From Dehalococcoidia bacterium (GTDB lineage Bacteria > Chloroflexota > Dehalococcoidia > Lucifugimonadales > SHYT01): DNA of 64,000 bases. The notes under the pieces are model-generated. The model did not search any database, was not told the origin of the DNA, and saw nothing but the letters and a program-made list of their open reading frames with translations. The position numbers and the translations under genes are program-made. The stretch is taken from contig SHYT01000003.1 of NCBI GenBank assembly GCA_009692665.1, forward strand, positions 62,001 to 126,000. Direction: 5' to 3'. This document shows positions 1 to 11,222 of the stretch, in pieces. Each line of letters starts with the position of its first letter. Position 1 is the stretch's first letter.

Positions 1-207
1 GAACACGCGCACCCACATCTGCCCACCGCGCCGCAGGTAGCGGACGATGACCCGGCGGCCTGCCTCGATTTGGCGCGCAGTAATCCACGCGGGCTCCATT
101 GCCTTCAGCCCAAACTGGCCGAAGCTGATCACCGCGCCGCGGGTGGCCACGCCCTTGCGGCGGCCGCGGTGCGACTTGCGGAATTTGACACGCTTAGGTT
201 GAAGCAT
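1..207 (-). CDS. rplP: 50S ribosomal protein L16 (partial, runs off window start)
   Basis: Minus-strand translation from ATG at 207: [53 protein letters not shown]16 signature. Confidence 0.95.
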   Translation of the reverse strand, partial: MLQPKRVKFRKSHRGRRKGVATRGAVISFGQFGLKAMEPAWITARQIEAGRRVIVRYLRRGGQMWVRVF

Positions 208-922
208 TGGGTATATCCTCCGCAGCATCCTCTGCGCGCACGGTCACCTCGAGAGGCGCCATGCGATCACCTTCCGCCTCAGCAACGCCAGGCGGAAGAA
301 TCATGCCCTTGTAAACCCAGACGCGGACACCGATCTTGCCCATCAACGTGTTTGCTTCCGAGACGGCAAAATCGATGTCTGCGCGCAGCGTGTGCAGCGG
401 CACACGGCCCATCATCACCTTCTCGCGCCGCGCGATTTCCGCACCGCCAAGACGGCCCTTCACAATGATCCTGATGCCCTTGGCGCCTGCCTGCATCGAG
501 CGGGTGGCCGTCTGCGTCATAGCGCGGCGGTGGCCTACGCGCCGCTCCAGTTGCTCCGCGACATTGCGCGAGACGAGCATCGCGTCCAGCTCCGGCTGGC
601 GGATCTCCTGGACTGCCACGCGGATGCGGCTGGGCGTCACCGCCTCAAGCGATTTCCGCAGCTCCTCCACACGCTGGCCCTGGCGGCCAATGATGATCCC
701 CGGCCGCGCGGTCCAGATCGTGAGCGTCGCCTCTTGCGCGTTCCGTTCAATCTCCACCCGTGCGATGCCCGCTTCCGGGTAAAAAGCTGCCACCGCTTGC
801 CGCAGGCGAAGGTCGTCCAGCAGCGTGGCGCGCATGGTTGGCGCGGTTGGCGCAAACCAGTGTGCCTGCCAATCGGCTGTAATGCCGAGGCGGAACCCGA
901 TTGGATGCGTTTTATGCCCCAT
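194..922 (-). CDS. rpsC: 30S ribosomal protein S3
   Basis: [14 protein letters not shown]... start inside the longer ORF; KH-domain GIIIGRQG; operon position. Confidence 0.96.
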   Translation of the reverse strand: MGHKTHPIGFRLGITADWQAHWFAPTAPTMRATLLDDLRLRQAVAAFYPEAGIARVEIERNAQEATLTIWTARPGIIIGRQGQRVEELRKSLEAVTPSRIRVAVQEIRQPELDAMLVSRNVAEQLERRVGHRRAMTQTATRSMQAGAKGIRIIVKGRLGGAEIARREKVMMGRVPLHTLRADIDFAVSEANTLMGKIGVRVWVYKGMILPPGVAEAEGDRMAPLEVTVRAEDAAEDIPNAST

Positions 923-1262
923 TTGTATTCGCCTCCCCAACGACCACCGTGATATGACAGAACCTGCGAATGACCGGGCTTGTGCGGCCACGTGACTGCG
1001 GCCGGAAACGGCTGATCTTGAGCGCGTCATCCGCGAACGCGGTGACCACCTTCAGGTCCGTGGCGTCCATATTCTGGTTATTCTCTGCGTTGGCCACCGC
1101 CGACTGTACCGCCTTGCGCACAGCCGTTGCCGCCGGGCTGGGCATGAACTGCAGCATGGCCACGGCTTCCTTCACACGCTTGCCGCGAATGAGGTCGACG
1201 TACCGCCGCACCTTCTTGGGCGACATCCCAAAGTTCTTTACGTATGCTTTGATAGGTGGCAT
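912..1262 (-). CDS. rplV: 50S ribosomal protein L22
   Basis: IKAYVKNFGMSPKKVRRYVDLIRGKRVKEA. Confidence 0.95.
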   Translation of the reverse strand: MPPIKAYVKNFGMSPKKVRRYVDLIRGKRVKEAVAMLQFMPSPAATAVRKAVQSAVANAENNQNMDATDLKVVTAFADDALKISRFRPQSRGRTSPVIRRFCHITVVVGEANTNGA

Positions 1263-1273
1263 CTTTTCGTCTC

Positions 1274-1618
1274 CTACCGTCCGCCACGCGCGCCGGCGCC
1301 GGCCCCACCGCGCGCCGCAGGCGCGGGAGCGGGAGCAGGCCCCGCGGCTGCAGCGGCAACCTTGGAGCCGTGGCCGCGGAACAGGCGTGTGGGGGCAAAC
1401 TCGCCCAGCCGGTGCCCAACCATGTTCTCCGTCATGAAAACCGTGACGAAGCGCCGGCCGTCATGAATGGCAATGTTCATGCCAATCATGTTCGGCATGA
1501 TCATGGACGCGCGTGACCAGGTCTTGATAATGACCTTGTCGTTGGAGCGCCGCGCTGCCTCTATCTTCTTGGCCAGCTTGGCGTCAATGTATGGCCCCTT
1601 TTTAACCGACCTGCCCAT
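1274..1618 (-). CDS. rpsS: 30S ribosomal protein S19 with Ala/Pro/Gly-rich C-terminal tail
   Basis: [19 protein letters not shown]...[27 protein letters not shown]. Confidence 0.96.
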   Translation of the reverse strand: MGRSVKKGPYIDAKLAKKIEAARRSNDKVIIKTWSRASMIMPNMIGMNIAIHDGRRFVTVFMTENMVGHRLGEFAPTRLFRGHGSKVAAAAAGPAPAPAPAARGGAGAGARGGR

Positions 1619-2450
1619 AGCCTATCTTCCTTCGCTTCACAATGAAGACGTTGGTCTTCTTGTTGTTCCGGGTCTTGTGGCCGCGTGCGGGCTTGCCCCA
1701 CTTGGTCTTCGGCCCCGGCATGCCAATCGGGTTCCGGCCCTCGCCGCCACCGTGCGGATGGTCGCGCGGGGACATGACCTTGCCGCGAACACTTGGCCGC
1801 CAGCCCAGCCAGCGGTTGCGTCCGGCCTTGCCGATAGACATATTCTGGTGCTCGGCGTTGCCTACTTGGCCAATGGTCGCGTAGCAGTCGCTCAACACCC
1901 GGCGAATCTCACCGGACGGCAGGCGAAGCTGTGTGTACTTCTCTTCCCTTGCCAGCACCTGGGCCACACCGCCGGCAGTGCGCACAATCTGCGCGCCCTT
2001 CCCCGGCTGGAGCTCAATCGCGTGCACCATGCTGCCCAGCGGAATCACCCGGAGCGGCAGCGCATTGCCCGTCTTAATGTCAGCGGTGGGGCCCGTGACA
2101 ATCGAATCGCCGGCCTTCAGTCCTTCCGGCCAGATAATGTAGCACCGCTCGCCCCCGTCATACTCCACGAGCGCGATGCGTGCGCTGCGGTTCGGGTCAT
2201 ACTCAATGGCGATAACCTTCGCGGTCTTGCCCTTTTTATCGCCCCGCTTGAAGTCAATGATGCGGTACATCTGCTTGTGTCCGCCGCCGCGATGGCGCGT
2301 GGTAACCTTGCCCTCGCGGTTGCGCCCAGCCCGCTTCCGGAGCGGCGCCAGCAGCTTCCTCTCCGGCTCCGTCTTCGTGATCTCGGCAAAGTCCGGGCGC
2401 ACCAGCCCTCGCTGGCTCGGCGTAGTTGGCTTATAACTTTTGATGCCCAT
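1602..2450 (-). CDS. rplB: 50S ribosomal protein L2
   Basis: [15 protein letters not shown]...[31 protein letters not shown]. Confidence 0.98.
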   Translation of the reverse strand: MGIKSYKPTTPSQRGLVRPDFAEITKTEPERKLLAPLRKRAGRNREGKVTTRHRGGGHKQMYRIIDFKRGDKKGKTAKVIAIEYDPNRSARIALVEYDGGERCYIIWPEGLKAGDSIVTGPTADIKTGNALPLRVIPLGSMVHAIELQPGKGAQIVRTAGGVAQVLAREEKYTQLRLPSGEIRRVLSDCYATIGQVGNAEHQNMSIGKAGRNRWLGWRPSVRGKVMSPRDHPHGGGEGRNPIGMPGPKTKWGKPARGHKTRNNKKTNVFIVKRRKIGYGQVG

Positions 2451-2452
2451 GG

Positions 2453-2746
2453 CTAGAGCCCCTCAAAAATTTGAATCTTTTGCCCAGGCTGCAGCGTGAC
2501 CACAGCCTTCTTATACGTCTTGCCTGGCACCATACGCATCCCGTACCGCTTTGTCTTGGTGGTGATGCGAATGGTATTAACGGTCTTCACCTTTACGCCG
2601 AACGTCTTCTCAACGGCCTCCTGAATGGCCCCCTTGGTGGCGCTGCGGGAGACTTCAAAGAGGTACTTGCTCTCATCCATGAGGCGCGTACCCTTTTCCG
2701 TCACCATTGGCCGGACCAAAACTTTTGCGAAAGATTCAGTGGTCAC
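2453..2746 (-). CDS. rplW: 50S ribosomal protein L23
   Basis: L23 fold motifs ([11 protein letters not shown]..., [11 protein letters not shown]); operon position. Confidence 0.94.
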   Translation of the reverse strand: MTTESFAKVLVRPMVTEKGTRLMDESKYLFEVSRSATKGAIQEAVEKTFGVKVKTVNTIRITTKTKRYGMRMVPGKTYKKAVVTLQPGQKIQIFEGL

Positions 2747-2761
2747 GCTGGTTCTCCGTCC

Positions 2762-3418
2762 TTAGGCCGTAGCCTCAACCTTGCCACGCCGGTTGCGCTC
2801 CGCCCACAACTCCTCGATGCGTTTCACCGCATCGGTCGTGAGCAGCACGTGCTCATGGTTCAACAGATCCAGCACGTTCAAGTTGGCCGCCAATAGCGTG
2901 CGCACCTTCTTCAGGTTGTGCGCGGCGTGTACCACCGCGTCCTGCGGCTGGCCGGACACTACCAGGCAGCTTGCGCTGATGCCGAGCGCGCTGAGCACCT
3001 TCGCCATCTCCGCGGTCTTTGCCGCCGAAAGGCTCAGGTCATCAACGATGGTGTACTGGTTCTGGCGAATCTTCTCAGACAAAAGGCCCACCAACGCCTG
3101 GCGGCGCATCTCCTTCGGAAGGCTCAGCCGGTAATCACGGGGCTTGGGCGCAAAGACCACACCGCCATGCCGCCACTGCGGGGAGCGCGTGCTGCCCTGG
3201 CGCGCGCGGCCGGTGCCCTTCTGGTTCCACGGCTTGCGGCCCCCGCCGGAGACCTCTGCGCGGGTCAGTGCGCTCTGCGTGCCCTGGCGCTGGTTGGCGC
3301 GCTGGACCAACATGGCCTGGTAGACAACTGCCTTCTTCAGCGGCGCGCCGAAGACGGCCTCGCTTGCTTGCAGCGTACCCTTGTCCTTGCCGTCAATGCC
3401 TTTAATCGTCAGTTCCAT
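2762..3418 (-). CDS. rplD: 50S ribosomal protein L4
   Basis: [34 protein letters not shown]. Confidence 0.96.
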   Translation of the reverse strand: MELTIKGIDGKDKGTLQASEAVFGAPLKKAVVYQAMLVQRANQRQGTQSALTRAEVSGGGRKPWNQKGTGRARQGSTRSPQWRHGGVVFAPKPRDYRLSLPKEMRRQALVGLLSEKIRQNQYTIVDDLSLSAAKTAEMAKVLSALGISASCLVVSGQPQDAVVHAAHNLKKVRTLLAANLNVLDLLNHEHVLLTTDAVKRIEELWAERNRRGKVEATA

Positions 3419-3421
3419 GGC

Positions 3422-4123
3422 TTACTTCTTCTCTTCAGTGGCTGAAGCACCCTTGTGCACCAGCACAATACCGTTGCTTGCGCCCGGCACTGCGCCGTGC
3501 ACAAAAAGAAGGTTGCGCTCTACATCAACCCGCACAACCTTCAGATTCCGTGTGGTCACCCGCACGTCTCCCATGTGGCCCGCCATGCGAAGTCCCTTAA
3601 ATACCCGTCCTGCGTACGTGGTCGAGCCGACGGAGCCGGGAGCGCGATGGCGGTCAGACTGGCCGTGGGTCTTGGGGCCGCCGTGGAACCCGTGGCGCTT
3701 GACCACGCCCGCGAAACCGCGGCCCTTAGAGGTGCCGACGACATGAATGGTGTCACCCGCCGCGAACATGCTCACGTCAACCTTTTGGCCGATCTGCAAT
3801 TCGCCAAGCTCGGTGGCGGGCACTTCCTTAATGTAGCGGAACATCTTGCCCGCGCGCTTGAAGTGGCCGACTTCCGGGAACGTCAGGGGCGCCACCTCGT
3901 CTCGCTTCACAGCCCGCTTCACGCCCAGGCCCTCGCGAATGTTCACATCGCCTATCTCTTCAAAGCCAAGCTGTACGGCGGAGTAGCCGTGGCGCTCTTC
4001 GGTGCGGAGCTCTGTGACAGTGCACGGCCCTGCCTGGAGCGCGGTCACGCCTTCAACGCTGCCGTCATCTTGAATGATCTGGGTCATGCCGATTTTCTTG
4101 GCGACGATTCCTTGAATACTCAT
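3422..4123 (-). CDS. rplC: 50S ribosomal protein L3
   Basis: GTSKGRGFAGVVKRHGFHGGPKTHGQSDRHRAPGSVG. Confidence 0.97.
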   Translation of the reverse strand: MSIQGIVAKKIGMTQIIQDDGSVEGVTALQAGPCTVTELRTEERHGYSAVQLGFEEIGDVNIREGLGVKRAVKRDEVAPLTFPEVGHFKRAGKMFRYIKEVPATELGELQIGQKVDVSMFAAGDTIHVVGTSKGRGFAGVVKRHGFHGGPKTHGQSDRHRAPGSVGSTTYAGRVFKGLRMAGHMGDVRVTTRNLKVVRVDVERNLLFVHGAVPGASNGIVLVHKGASATEEKK

Positions 4124-4127
4124 CTCA

Positions 4128-4436
4128 TTACGTCTTTATCGTGATGTCCACGCCTGCCGGCACGTTGAGCCGGGAGAGCGCTTCCAGAGTCCGGGCCGTC
4201 GGGTCCAGCACGTCGACCAGGCGCTTGTGCGTCTGCAGGTCAAAGTGCTCGCGTGAGTCCTTATCAACGTGGGTTGCGCGGATAACCGTAAACCGCTGGA
4301 TGCGTGTGGGCAGCGGCACAGGGCCGGCAACCTGAGCACCGGTCCGTTCGGCGGCTTCCACTATCTGCTTCGCGGACAAGTCCAGCAGCCGGTGGTCAAA
4401 CGCTTTCAACACAATGCGGATACGTTCTCTAGCCAT
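4128..4436 (-). CDS. rpsJ: 30S ribosomal protein S10
   Basis: [39 protein letters not shown]. Confidence 0.97.
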   Translation of the reverse strand: MARERIRIVLKAFDHRLLDLSAKQIVEAAERTGAQVAGPVPLPTRIQRFTVIRATHVDKDSREHFDLQTHKRLVDVLDPTARTLEALSRLNVPAGVDITIKT

Positions 4437-4450
4437 ATACCCTTACCCTC

Positions 4451-6514
4451 TTATGCCTGCGCCGCCAGCAGCGTCGCCGCTACCGACTGCGGTACTTCTT
4501 CGTAGCTGCTGAACTCCATGGTGTACGTTGCGCGGCCCTGCGTCAGCGAGCGGAGCTGCGTTGCATAGCCAAACGTTTCCGACAGCGGGACCATGGCGTC
4601 CACCACCTGGATGGTGCCCTGGCCTTCCATGTTCTGCACGCGGGCGCGGCGTGAGTTCAGGTCGCCCAGCACTTCGCCCAGGAACTCGGCGGGCGTGGTG
4701 ACTTGCACCTTCATGATTGGCTCCAGCAAATAGGCCCGCGCGCGCCGCATGCCTTCTCGCATTGCGATGGTAGAGGCCGCTTTGAACGCGATTTCAGAGG
4801 AGTCAACTGGGTGGAAACTGCCGTCCACTAGGGAGACCTTCAGGTCCACCACTGGATAGCCGCCCAACGCGCCGGACGCGAACATTTCTTTCACGCCCGC
4901 TTCCACGCCGGGCACATACTCGCGAGGGACCACGCCGCCGACGATTTTGTTCACGAACGAGTTGCCCGTGCCGCGCGGCTGTGGCTCAAATTGGAGCCAG
5001 ACATGGCCGTATTGGCCGCGCCCGCCGGACTGCCGGACAAACCGGCCTTCCACCTTGACCGCGTCGCGCACTGCTTCCCGGAAGGATACCTTCGGCTTGC
5101 CCACGGTGGCTTGCAAACCGAACTCGCGGCGCATGCGATCCACCAGGATTTCCAGGTGAAGTTCGCCCATGCCCGCAATGGTCGTCTGGTTGGTCTCCTG
5201 GTCAAAGCGGACCAAGAAGGTTGGGTCTTCATCCGCCAGCTTGCGGAGCGCTTCGTCCAGTTTCTCCTGGTCAGCTTTCGTCTTCGGCTCAATGGAAAGA
5301 GCGATGACAGGCTCGGGGAACCTAGGCGGCTCCAGCACTATGGGCCGGTCCTCCTCGCAGATCGTCTCACCGGTATACGTGCGCTTCAGGCCGACCACGG
5401 CGCCGATGTCGCCCGCCTGCAGCTCGGCTACTTCCTCGCGGCGGTTGGCGTGCATCTTCACCACGCGGCCCGCGCGTTCGTTCAGGTCGCGGGTGGAGTT
5501 GAATACACTTGCGCCGGACTTGAGCGTGCCGGAGTAGACCCGGACGTAGACCAGGCGGCCAATGTACGGGTCGGTCATGATCTTGAACGCCAACGCGCCC
5601 AGTTGCCCGTTCGGGTCCGCCTTCAACGTGACCTCTTCGTCCGTTTGGGGGTTCTTGCCGACGGCGGGTTTGGCGTCCAGCGGAGATGGCAGGTAATCAA
5701 TAATGGCGTCCAGGAGCGGCTGAATGCCCTTGTGCTGCAGTGCGGTGCCGCAGAGCACCGGCGTCATTTGCACATTGACCGTTGCCTTGCGGAGGGCTTT
5801 CTTCAACTCGTCAACGGTGTAGTCTGTCTTACCGTCCAGGTACTTCACCAGCAAGTCATCATCAGTCTCGGCAATCTTTTCGATCATTGCCATGCGTTGG
5901 AGCGCTGCTTCTTCCAGAAACTCAGCCGGAATCTCACCGACCACGGGTGGCAGCGGCTCCTCTGTTTCGAAGAAGAGGGCCTTCATTTCAACCAGGTCAA
6001 TCATCCCCCGGAACTGGTCCTCGGCGCCCATAGGCATCTGGATGGGCACGGGGTTGGCGTTCAGCCGCTTTTTGATCGTGTCCACAGCGCGGTAGAAGTC
6101 GGCACCGATGCGGTCCATCTTGTTGATGAATGCCATGCGTGGCACGTTGTACTTGGTGGCCTGGCGCCAGACAGTTTCCGACTGTGGCTGCACGCCGGCT
6201 ACGGCGTCGAAGATGACCACGCCACCGTCGAGAACACGCAGGGAGCGCTCGACTTCGGCCGTGAAGTCCACGTGCCCCGGCGTATCAATGACGTTAATGG
6301 TGACGTCTTTCCACGAGGTCATTGTGGCGGCGGCGGTGATCGTTATGCCGCGCTCCCGCTCCTGAGGCATCCAGTCAAGCGCCGTCGTGCCGTCATCAAT
6401 GTCGCCCACCTTATGGATACGGCCGGTGAAGAACAGCACCCGCTCACTGACGGTGGTCTTGCCCGCATCAATGTGCGCGATGAATCCGATGTTGCGAACC
6501 TTGCTTAAGTCCAT
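4451..6514 (-). CDS. fusA: Elongation factor G
   Basis: [25 protein letters not shown]; 687 aa. Confidence 0.98.
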   Translation of the reverse strand: MDLSKVRNIGFIAHIDAGKTTVSERVLFFTGRIHKVGDIDDGTTALDWMPQERERGITITAAATMTSWKDVTINVIDTPGHVDFTAEVERSLRVLDGGVVIFDAVAGVQPQSETVWRQATKYNVPRMAFINKMDRIGADFYRAVDTIKKRLNANPVPIQMPMGAEDQFRGMIDLVEMKALFFETEEPLPPVVGEIPAEFLEEAALQRMAMIEKIAETDDDLLVKYLDGKTDYTVDELKKALRKATVNVQMTPVLCGTALQHKGIQPLLDAIIDYLPSPLDAKPAVGKNPQTDEEVTLKADPNGQLGALAFKIMTDPYIGRLVYVRVYSGTLKSGASVFNSTRDLNERAGRVVKMHANRREEVAELQAGDIGAVVGLKRTYTGETICEEDRPIVLEPPRFPEPVIALSIEPKTKADQEKLDEALRKLADEDPTFLVRFDQETNQTTIAGMGELHLEILVDRMRREFGLQATVGKPKVSFREAVRDAVKVEGRFVRQSGGRGQYGHVWLQFEPQPRGTGNSFVNKIVGGVVPREYVPGVEAGVKEMFASGALGGYPVVDLKVSLVDGSFHPVDSSEIAFKAASTIAMREGMRRARAYLLEPIMKVQVTTPAEFLGEVLGDLNSRRARVQNMEGQGTIQVVDAMVPLSETFGYATQLRSLTQGRATYTMEFSSYEEVPQSVAATLLAAQA

Positions 6515-6605
6515 GCCCTACACATCCACACAACAAACAATAATTTGACGAACGTCTTTGGTCTCTGTTGGTCTCTAGGGGGAATGATCCCGAAGAGGGT
6601 TTGCT

Positions 6606-7073
6606 TTACCAGCGGTAGTGAGCGAAGGCGCGGTTGGCCTCTGCCATGCGGTGGAGGTCCTCCCGGCGCTTGGCGGCTGCACCTTCTCCCTTGGCTGCGT
6701 CGAGCAACTCTTGACCCAACTTCAAGTGCATTGGGCGGCCCTTGCGTGCGCGTGCGGCGGACACAAGCCACCGCGACGCCAGCGCAATCCCGCGCTCCGG
6801 CCTGACTGCAAGAGGCACCTGGTACGTGGCGCCGCCTACCCGGCGGGCCTTGACCTCTAGCAGTGGCGTTGAATTCTTGAGAGCCTCCTGGAGCACTTCC
6901 AGCGGCGGACGCTTGACCTGTGCCTGGATGTGGTCAAGCGCCTGATAGACAATGCGGCGGGCCACGGTCTTCTTGCCGCGCTCCATGACGCGGGAAACAA
7001 GACCGGAAACCTCAACGCTGTTATAGCGTGGGTCAGGCAATACGGGACGGAGTTCTGCTTGTCGGCGTCGCAT
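6606..7073 (-). CDS. rpsG: 30S ribosomal protein S7
   Basis: S7 motifs and str-operon position. Confidence 0.97.
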   Translation of the reverse strand: MRRRQAELRPVLPDPRYNSVEVSGLVSRVMERGKKTVARRIVYQALDHIQAQVKRPPLEVLQEALKNSTPLLEVKARRVGGATYQVPLAVRPERGIALASRWLVSAARARKGRPMHLKLGQELLDAAKGEGAAAKRREDLHRMAEANRAFAHYRW

Positions 7074-7076
7074 GGC

Positions 7077-7580
7077 TTACTTCTTTCCTCCAGCAGCGGG
7101 AGCAGCCGCGGGCTTGGCGGCGGCTGCGGCGGGCCTAGCGCCTCCGGCAGCAGCGGCAGCGCCGCCCTTGCCGGCCTTGGCGCCGTACCGACTCCGGCCC
7201 TGCTTGCGGTTGGCTACGCCGGCCGCGTCTAGCGTGCCGCGGACGATGTGGTAACGCACACCCGGCAGGTCCGGCACTCGGCCGCCTCGCACGAGCACGA
7301 CTGAGTGCTCCTGGAGGTTGTGGCCTTCGCCGGGGATATACGCGGTGATTTCCACGCCGTTGGTCAGGCGCACGCGCGCGATTTTGCGCAGCGCTGAGTT
7401 TGGCTTCTTCGGTGTCATGGTGCGCACCTGCGTGCAGACGCCGCGCCGCTGAGGCGCCCCGGCGGCGCTCCAGGTGGTCTTATTGAGCAATGTGTTCTGC
7501 CGCCAGTGCAGGGCAGGAGCCTTGCTCTTGGCCTTAGAAGGGTGGCGGCCCTTTCGGACCAGTTGATTTACAGTAGGCAT
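7077..7580 (-). CDS. rpsL: 30S ribosomal protein S12 with Ala/Gly-rich C-terminal tail
   Basis: [12 protein letters not shown]...[19 protein letters not shown]... Confidence 0.97.
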   Translation of the reverse strand: MPTVNQLVRKGRHPSKAKSKAPALHWRQNTLLNKTTWSAAGAPQRRGVCTQVRTMTPKKPNSALRKIARVRLTNGVEITAYIPGEGHNLQEHSVVLVRGGRVPDLPGVRYHIVRGTLDAAGVANRKQGRSRYGAKAGKGGAAAAAGGARPAAAAAKPAAAPAAGGKK

Positions 7581-7877
7581 GCCAAGCTCCTAAAAGTTCC
7601 GCTGAGCCCTGACTCCCAGGGCGATGTCGTGCTGCCAAGTCACGATCAAGCAATGCCCTTGCATTTTGTATCGTGCTCCCAAGTTCGGCCCCAAGTCCGG
7701 CGATGAAAGGCACAAAAGGAGATGATACGGTTGCAGCCCCTCATTGTCAATCAGCGGAGCCTTCCCGGCTGGGTTCACCGGGGGTCTCCGGGGGTGCACA
7801 AACGATGGCAGAAGTATACCTGAAATGGGCGCGGTTTTCCAGCAGGGCTTCTTACGATGATCCTAGGGCTGTTGATC

Positions 7878-8201
7878 CTAGAACCAAAGCCATCCAAACA
7901 TGGGCCAGTTCCATTCAAACATAGGTTTTCCAAGGCTTTTATTATGGAGGCCTACGAGTAAGAAAAAGACTCCAAAAAGGATAACGAGTGCTGAGAATGG
8001 ATCGCCGTTGCCAACGAAAAGCCATAAGAGACAGCCGGCCAGGAGTGCAGTGCCTAACAATGCAAAAAGTATCTCCCTAATGAACCACCGCTTCTGCTTT
8101 TGTTTTGGCACGGTCAACTCGACCCTCAAATCTTTTAAGTACGCGGTTGGCATCATCATGGGTGCAAGTGAATTGTAGCTTCTCCGAAAAAACTTAAACA
8201 C
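7878..8201 (-). CDS. Small hypothetical membrane protein (two predicted TM segments)
   Basis: ORF with two hydrophobic stretches; no family recognised. Confidence 0.5.
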   Translation of the reverse strand: MFKFFRRSYNSLAPMMMPTAYLKDLRVELTVPKQKQKRWFIREILFALLGTALLAGCLLWLFVGNGDPFSALVILFGVFFLLVGLHNKSLGKPMFEWNWPMFGWLWF

Positions 8202-8660
8202 CAGCGTCGATCATCGCCGTCAGTTCTAGAATGTCTACCCACGCCCCGTCTTCCCGCCTACCTTCACAAAACCGGTGCTAGCTTCAGGACACCAAACCCT
8301 TGCAACACTTCCCTGACTCCGCCATCATCAATAAGCAAGGCTGCACTGACGGACCGCCTTGACGAGTGCCATCCTGCCTGTATGCACAACCAATACGCAT
8401 TGTCACAACCCTATCCTCCCAGACGACGAGAGGAGGCGCCCAAATGCTCCACGCGACCCCGGCCCCCTTTAAAGAGCACGCTCTAGCCGCGTTGCCTCCC
8501 CACACGACACACGCCGAGTGCGTGGTCCTATGCGACCCAGTTGTGACACTCTACATGCATATTCGTCATGTATAAGCAGCGTCCCGGCGGAATTCGTCGA
8601 GGCAGGAACAACAGAAACTTCGTGCTGAGATTCAGAATGAGGCCAACAAGCAGGTGACCA

Positions 8661-9539
8661 ATGCGTATTGACGCACACACGCACATCTTCCCGGCCAGCT
8701 TCGCGCAGCGCCGCACTGCCGCCGATGAACGGTTGCTGCGCGATGACACCTTCCGCGAGACCTACCAGAATCCCAAGGCAAGAATGGCTACCGCAAAAGA
8801 GCTCGTGGCCACGTTGGACGAAGCGGACTTCGACGCTGCGGTCGTTGCGGGCATCGGCTGGACGGACCTCGATCTCGCGCGGGAGGCCAACGACTACGCG
8901 CTGGAGTCGGCGCAGAAGTTCCCCGGCCGCGTGCTGCCCTTCTGCTCGGTGAACCCCGCATGGGGCGACGCGGCGCTGCGGGAGGTGGAGCGCTGCGCGG
9001 ATGCTGGCGCGCTCGGCGTAGGCGAGCTGCACCCGGACACACAGGACTTCCTGCTGAGTGACCCCAAGTTCATGCGTCCCTTGGGGGAGTTGTTGCGCGA
9101 ACGCGGCCTCGTGCTGCTCACCCATACGTCGGAGCCTGTGGGACATCTGTACAGAGGTAAGGGGCGCGCGACGCCGGAGCAAGTGATGGGCTTGGTGCGG
9201 CTGGTGCCGGGATTGCAGGTCATCTGCGCACATTGGGGCGGCGGCCTTCCTTTCTATGCGCTCATGCCGGAAGTGGCTGCTGACCTCCAGCAGTCCGTGT
9301 ATTTCGACTCGGCCGCGTCTCCCTACCTCTATCAGCCTGATGTGTTCTCGACTGTAGTCAAATTGGTTGGCGCGGACAAAGTGCTGTTTGCCAGCGATTT
9401 CCCCCTCCTGAAGCCCTCCCGCGCAATGAAGGACCTGGAGGCCAGTGGCATGGGGGCAGGCATGCGGAAAAAGCTGCTTGGCGAAAACGCGGCGCGGCTG
9501 CTGAAGCTGCCACGGACAGCCAGGCGGGCCGGGAAATGA
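8661..9539 (+). CDS. Amidohydrolase family protein (metal-dependent hydrolase)
   Basis: MRIDAHTHIFP N-terminus, HTSEPVGH, CAHWGGG, FASDFPLL. Confidence 0.85.
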   Translation: MRIDAHTHIFPASFAQRRTAADERLLRDDTFRETYQNPKARMATAKELVATLDEADFDAAVVAGIGWTDLDLAREANDYALESAQKFPGRVLPFCSVNPAWGDAALREVERCADAGALGVGELHPDTQDFLLSDPKFMRPLGELLRERGLVLLTHTSEPVGHLYRGKGRATPEQVMGLVRLVPGLQVICAHWGGGLPFYALMPEVAADLQQSVYFDSAASPYLYQPDVFSTVVKLVGADKVLFASDFPLLKPSRAMKDLEASGMGAGMRKKLLGENAARLLKLPRTARRAGK

Positions 9540-10160
9540 GCGTAGGCATTATCAACAAGAAGCCGGACACTCTCCGCACATTTATTGCGGTTGAACTTTC
9601 AGCCGAGATAAAAAGTGCGCTCATCGATGTCCAGCGGACAATGCAGCGACATGCCGCCGCGCCCAACATACGCTGGGTGCAGCCAGACGCTGTGCACCTG
9701 ACGTTGAAATTCGTTGGAGATATCTTTCCGGCGCAGGTTGCCGGCGTGCAGGCTGGCATGGAGCAAGTCGCGCGTACCATTGCGCTGTTCGACGTTGCCC
9801 TGGGCGGTGTCGGAGCCTTCCCCAGCGAGCGAGCGCCACGTGTACTCTGGGTCGGGCTTGACGGAGACACACAATCGTTGAAGGCGCTGGCAAAGAACCT
9901 GGATGAGGAATTATCAAGGCGCGGGTTTCCCCCTGAGGAGCGTGGCTTTTCACCCCACCTCACGGTAGGGCGCACCCGCGAGGCCCCCCCGCGAAGGCCG
10001 AAAAGGCGCGATGCATCAAAATATCGCTGAGTTAGTAGCCGTAGCACCTCGTATGCCTCATCTCACGATGCACATAGCGTCACTCACCCTTATTCACAGT
10101 GTGCTTCTCCCGAAGGGGCCGGCATATACCCACCTTCATCAATGTGCCTTGAGCGGTTAG
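9536..10160 (+). pseudogene. thpR: RNA 2',3'-cyclic phosphodiesterase / 2'-5' RNA ligase, interrupted by a frameshift at a C7 run
   Basis: Two HxTx motifs (HLTLKF, HLTVGR); the intact ORF stops at 10030, but the other frame after C7 (9984-9990) gives a family-typical C-terminus MHIASLTLIHSVLLPKGPAYTHLHQCALSG ending at TAG 10158-10160. Confidence 0.85.
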
Positions 10161-10210
10161 CGCCTCAAGGCGGTAAACAATAGAAAAACCTTTCGCGAGG
10201 AGGTGTTGGG

Positions 10211-10819
10211 ATGGTAAGTCAACCTCAGCTACCACAAGAGGAACAAGAGGAGTTTTTTGAAGAGGAAGGGCTGGATGGCACGCATATTAGACACGCCCAG
10301 CGCATGATTCGGAGGGTGCCTGACCCAGTGCCAGTAGTAGCGGCGCCTCACGAGCATGTGAGCGACGTAGGAGGCCGGACTGTGGTTGAGCGCGCCCCCT
10401 GGAGCCCGGCGCAGTTCATTGCGCTTGGCGCGGGTGTATTGTTCATCGTTTTCGGCGCACTCACGTTGGCGCTGGGTGGCATCAGCGACATCTATAATCC
10501 CGTGACGTTTGGGCCGTTCAGCCGGACCCCCCTCATGGGTCTCATAGAGCTTGGGTACGGTATTTTGATGCTGGCTATCGGCTCCATACCCGGCATTGAC
10601 CGGGGAGGCATGACGCTCATCGGGGTTATTGCGCTAGCGTGGGGCATCGTCGTTGTCGCGCTGCCAGCAAACCAGTTCTACAACACACTGGGCTTACGGA
10701 ATGCAGATGGCTGGCTGTATGTGATCGTCGGCGGGCTTCTCCTAGTCGTCGCAGCGGCAGCGCCTGTGTTCATGGGCACCGGCCGCGTGTTCAAGCGCGT
10801 CCATCGCCAAGACCATTAG
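10211..10819 (+). CDS. Hypothetical integral membrane protein with acidic soluble N-terminus
   Basis: AGGAGG-type SD upstream; about four hydrophobic segments. Confidence 0.65.
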   Translation: MVSQPQLPQEEQEEFFEEEGLDGTHIRHAQRMIRRVPDPVPVVAAPHEHVSDVGGRTVVERAPWSPAQFIALGAGVLFIVFGALTLALGGISDIYNPVTFGPFSRTPLMGLIELGYGILMLAIGSIPGIDRGGMTLIGVIALAWGIVVVALPANQFYNTLGLRNADGWLYVIVGGLLLVVAAAAPVFMGTGRVFKRVHRQDH

Positions 10820-10867
10820 TCTGGTTTGACAAATCCCATGGTGCTGCCCTAGCCTGGTATGCACAGA

Positions 10868-11205
10868 GGCGTTGAACGGGACGAGTACGTTCCCAGCGAG
10901 GCCACAGAGAGTTGGGCATTGGTGAGAGCCCAGCGCCGGCGCAGGGGCCGAATGGATCCGGGAGCCTCAGCCAGAACGTAGTTTCCGTCACCCCTGGACA
11001 AGCGCAGGGTGAACCGCCAACTACAAGTAGGCGCTGACGGAGTGGGCACCGTTATCAGAGCCCTAGGTGGTCATAGTCTTCCAAAAGGAGGACTCTCACC
11101 GACAAGAAGGCATCGTCCCGATGGCTATCGGGACGGGCGAAGTAGGGTGGCAACACGAGGCAAAAAGGCCCCGTCCCTTCAAGGGACGGGGCCTTTTTGT
11201 TGTTT
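10868..11205 (+). promoter_or_regulatory. T-box leader, predicted tRNA-Trp specific, upstream of trpE
   Basis: Stem I elements GACGAGTACGT...AGAGAG...; candidate specifier GAA-TGG-A (TGG 10953-10955); T-box core AGGGTGGCAACACGAGG (11144-11160) directly before an intrinsic terminator. Confidence 0.82.
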
Positions 11206-11207
11206 TT
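11162..11207 (+). terminator. Intrinsic terminator of the T-box leader
   Basis: AAAAAGGCCCCGTCCC-TTCAA-GGGACGGGGCCTTTTTGTTGTTTTT. Confidence 0.9.
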
Positions 11208-11222
11208 AACGTGGAGGTTGAC

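Noticed and set aside
1467-2456. 329-aa plus-strand ORF
   Set aside because: Antisense of rplB/rpsS
4991-6508. 505-aa plus-strand ORF
   Set aside because: Antisense shadow of fusA; high-GC codon structure opens the opposite frame, no family match
8469-9233. 254-aa minus-strand ORF overlapping the amidohydrolase
   Set aside because: Antisense shadow; the plus-strand amidohydrolase has clear motifs
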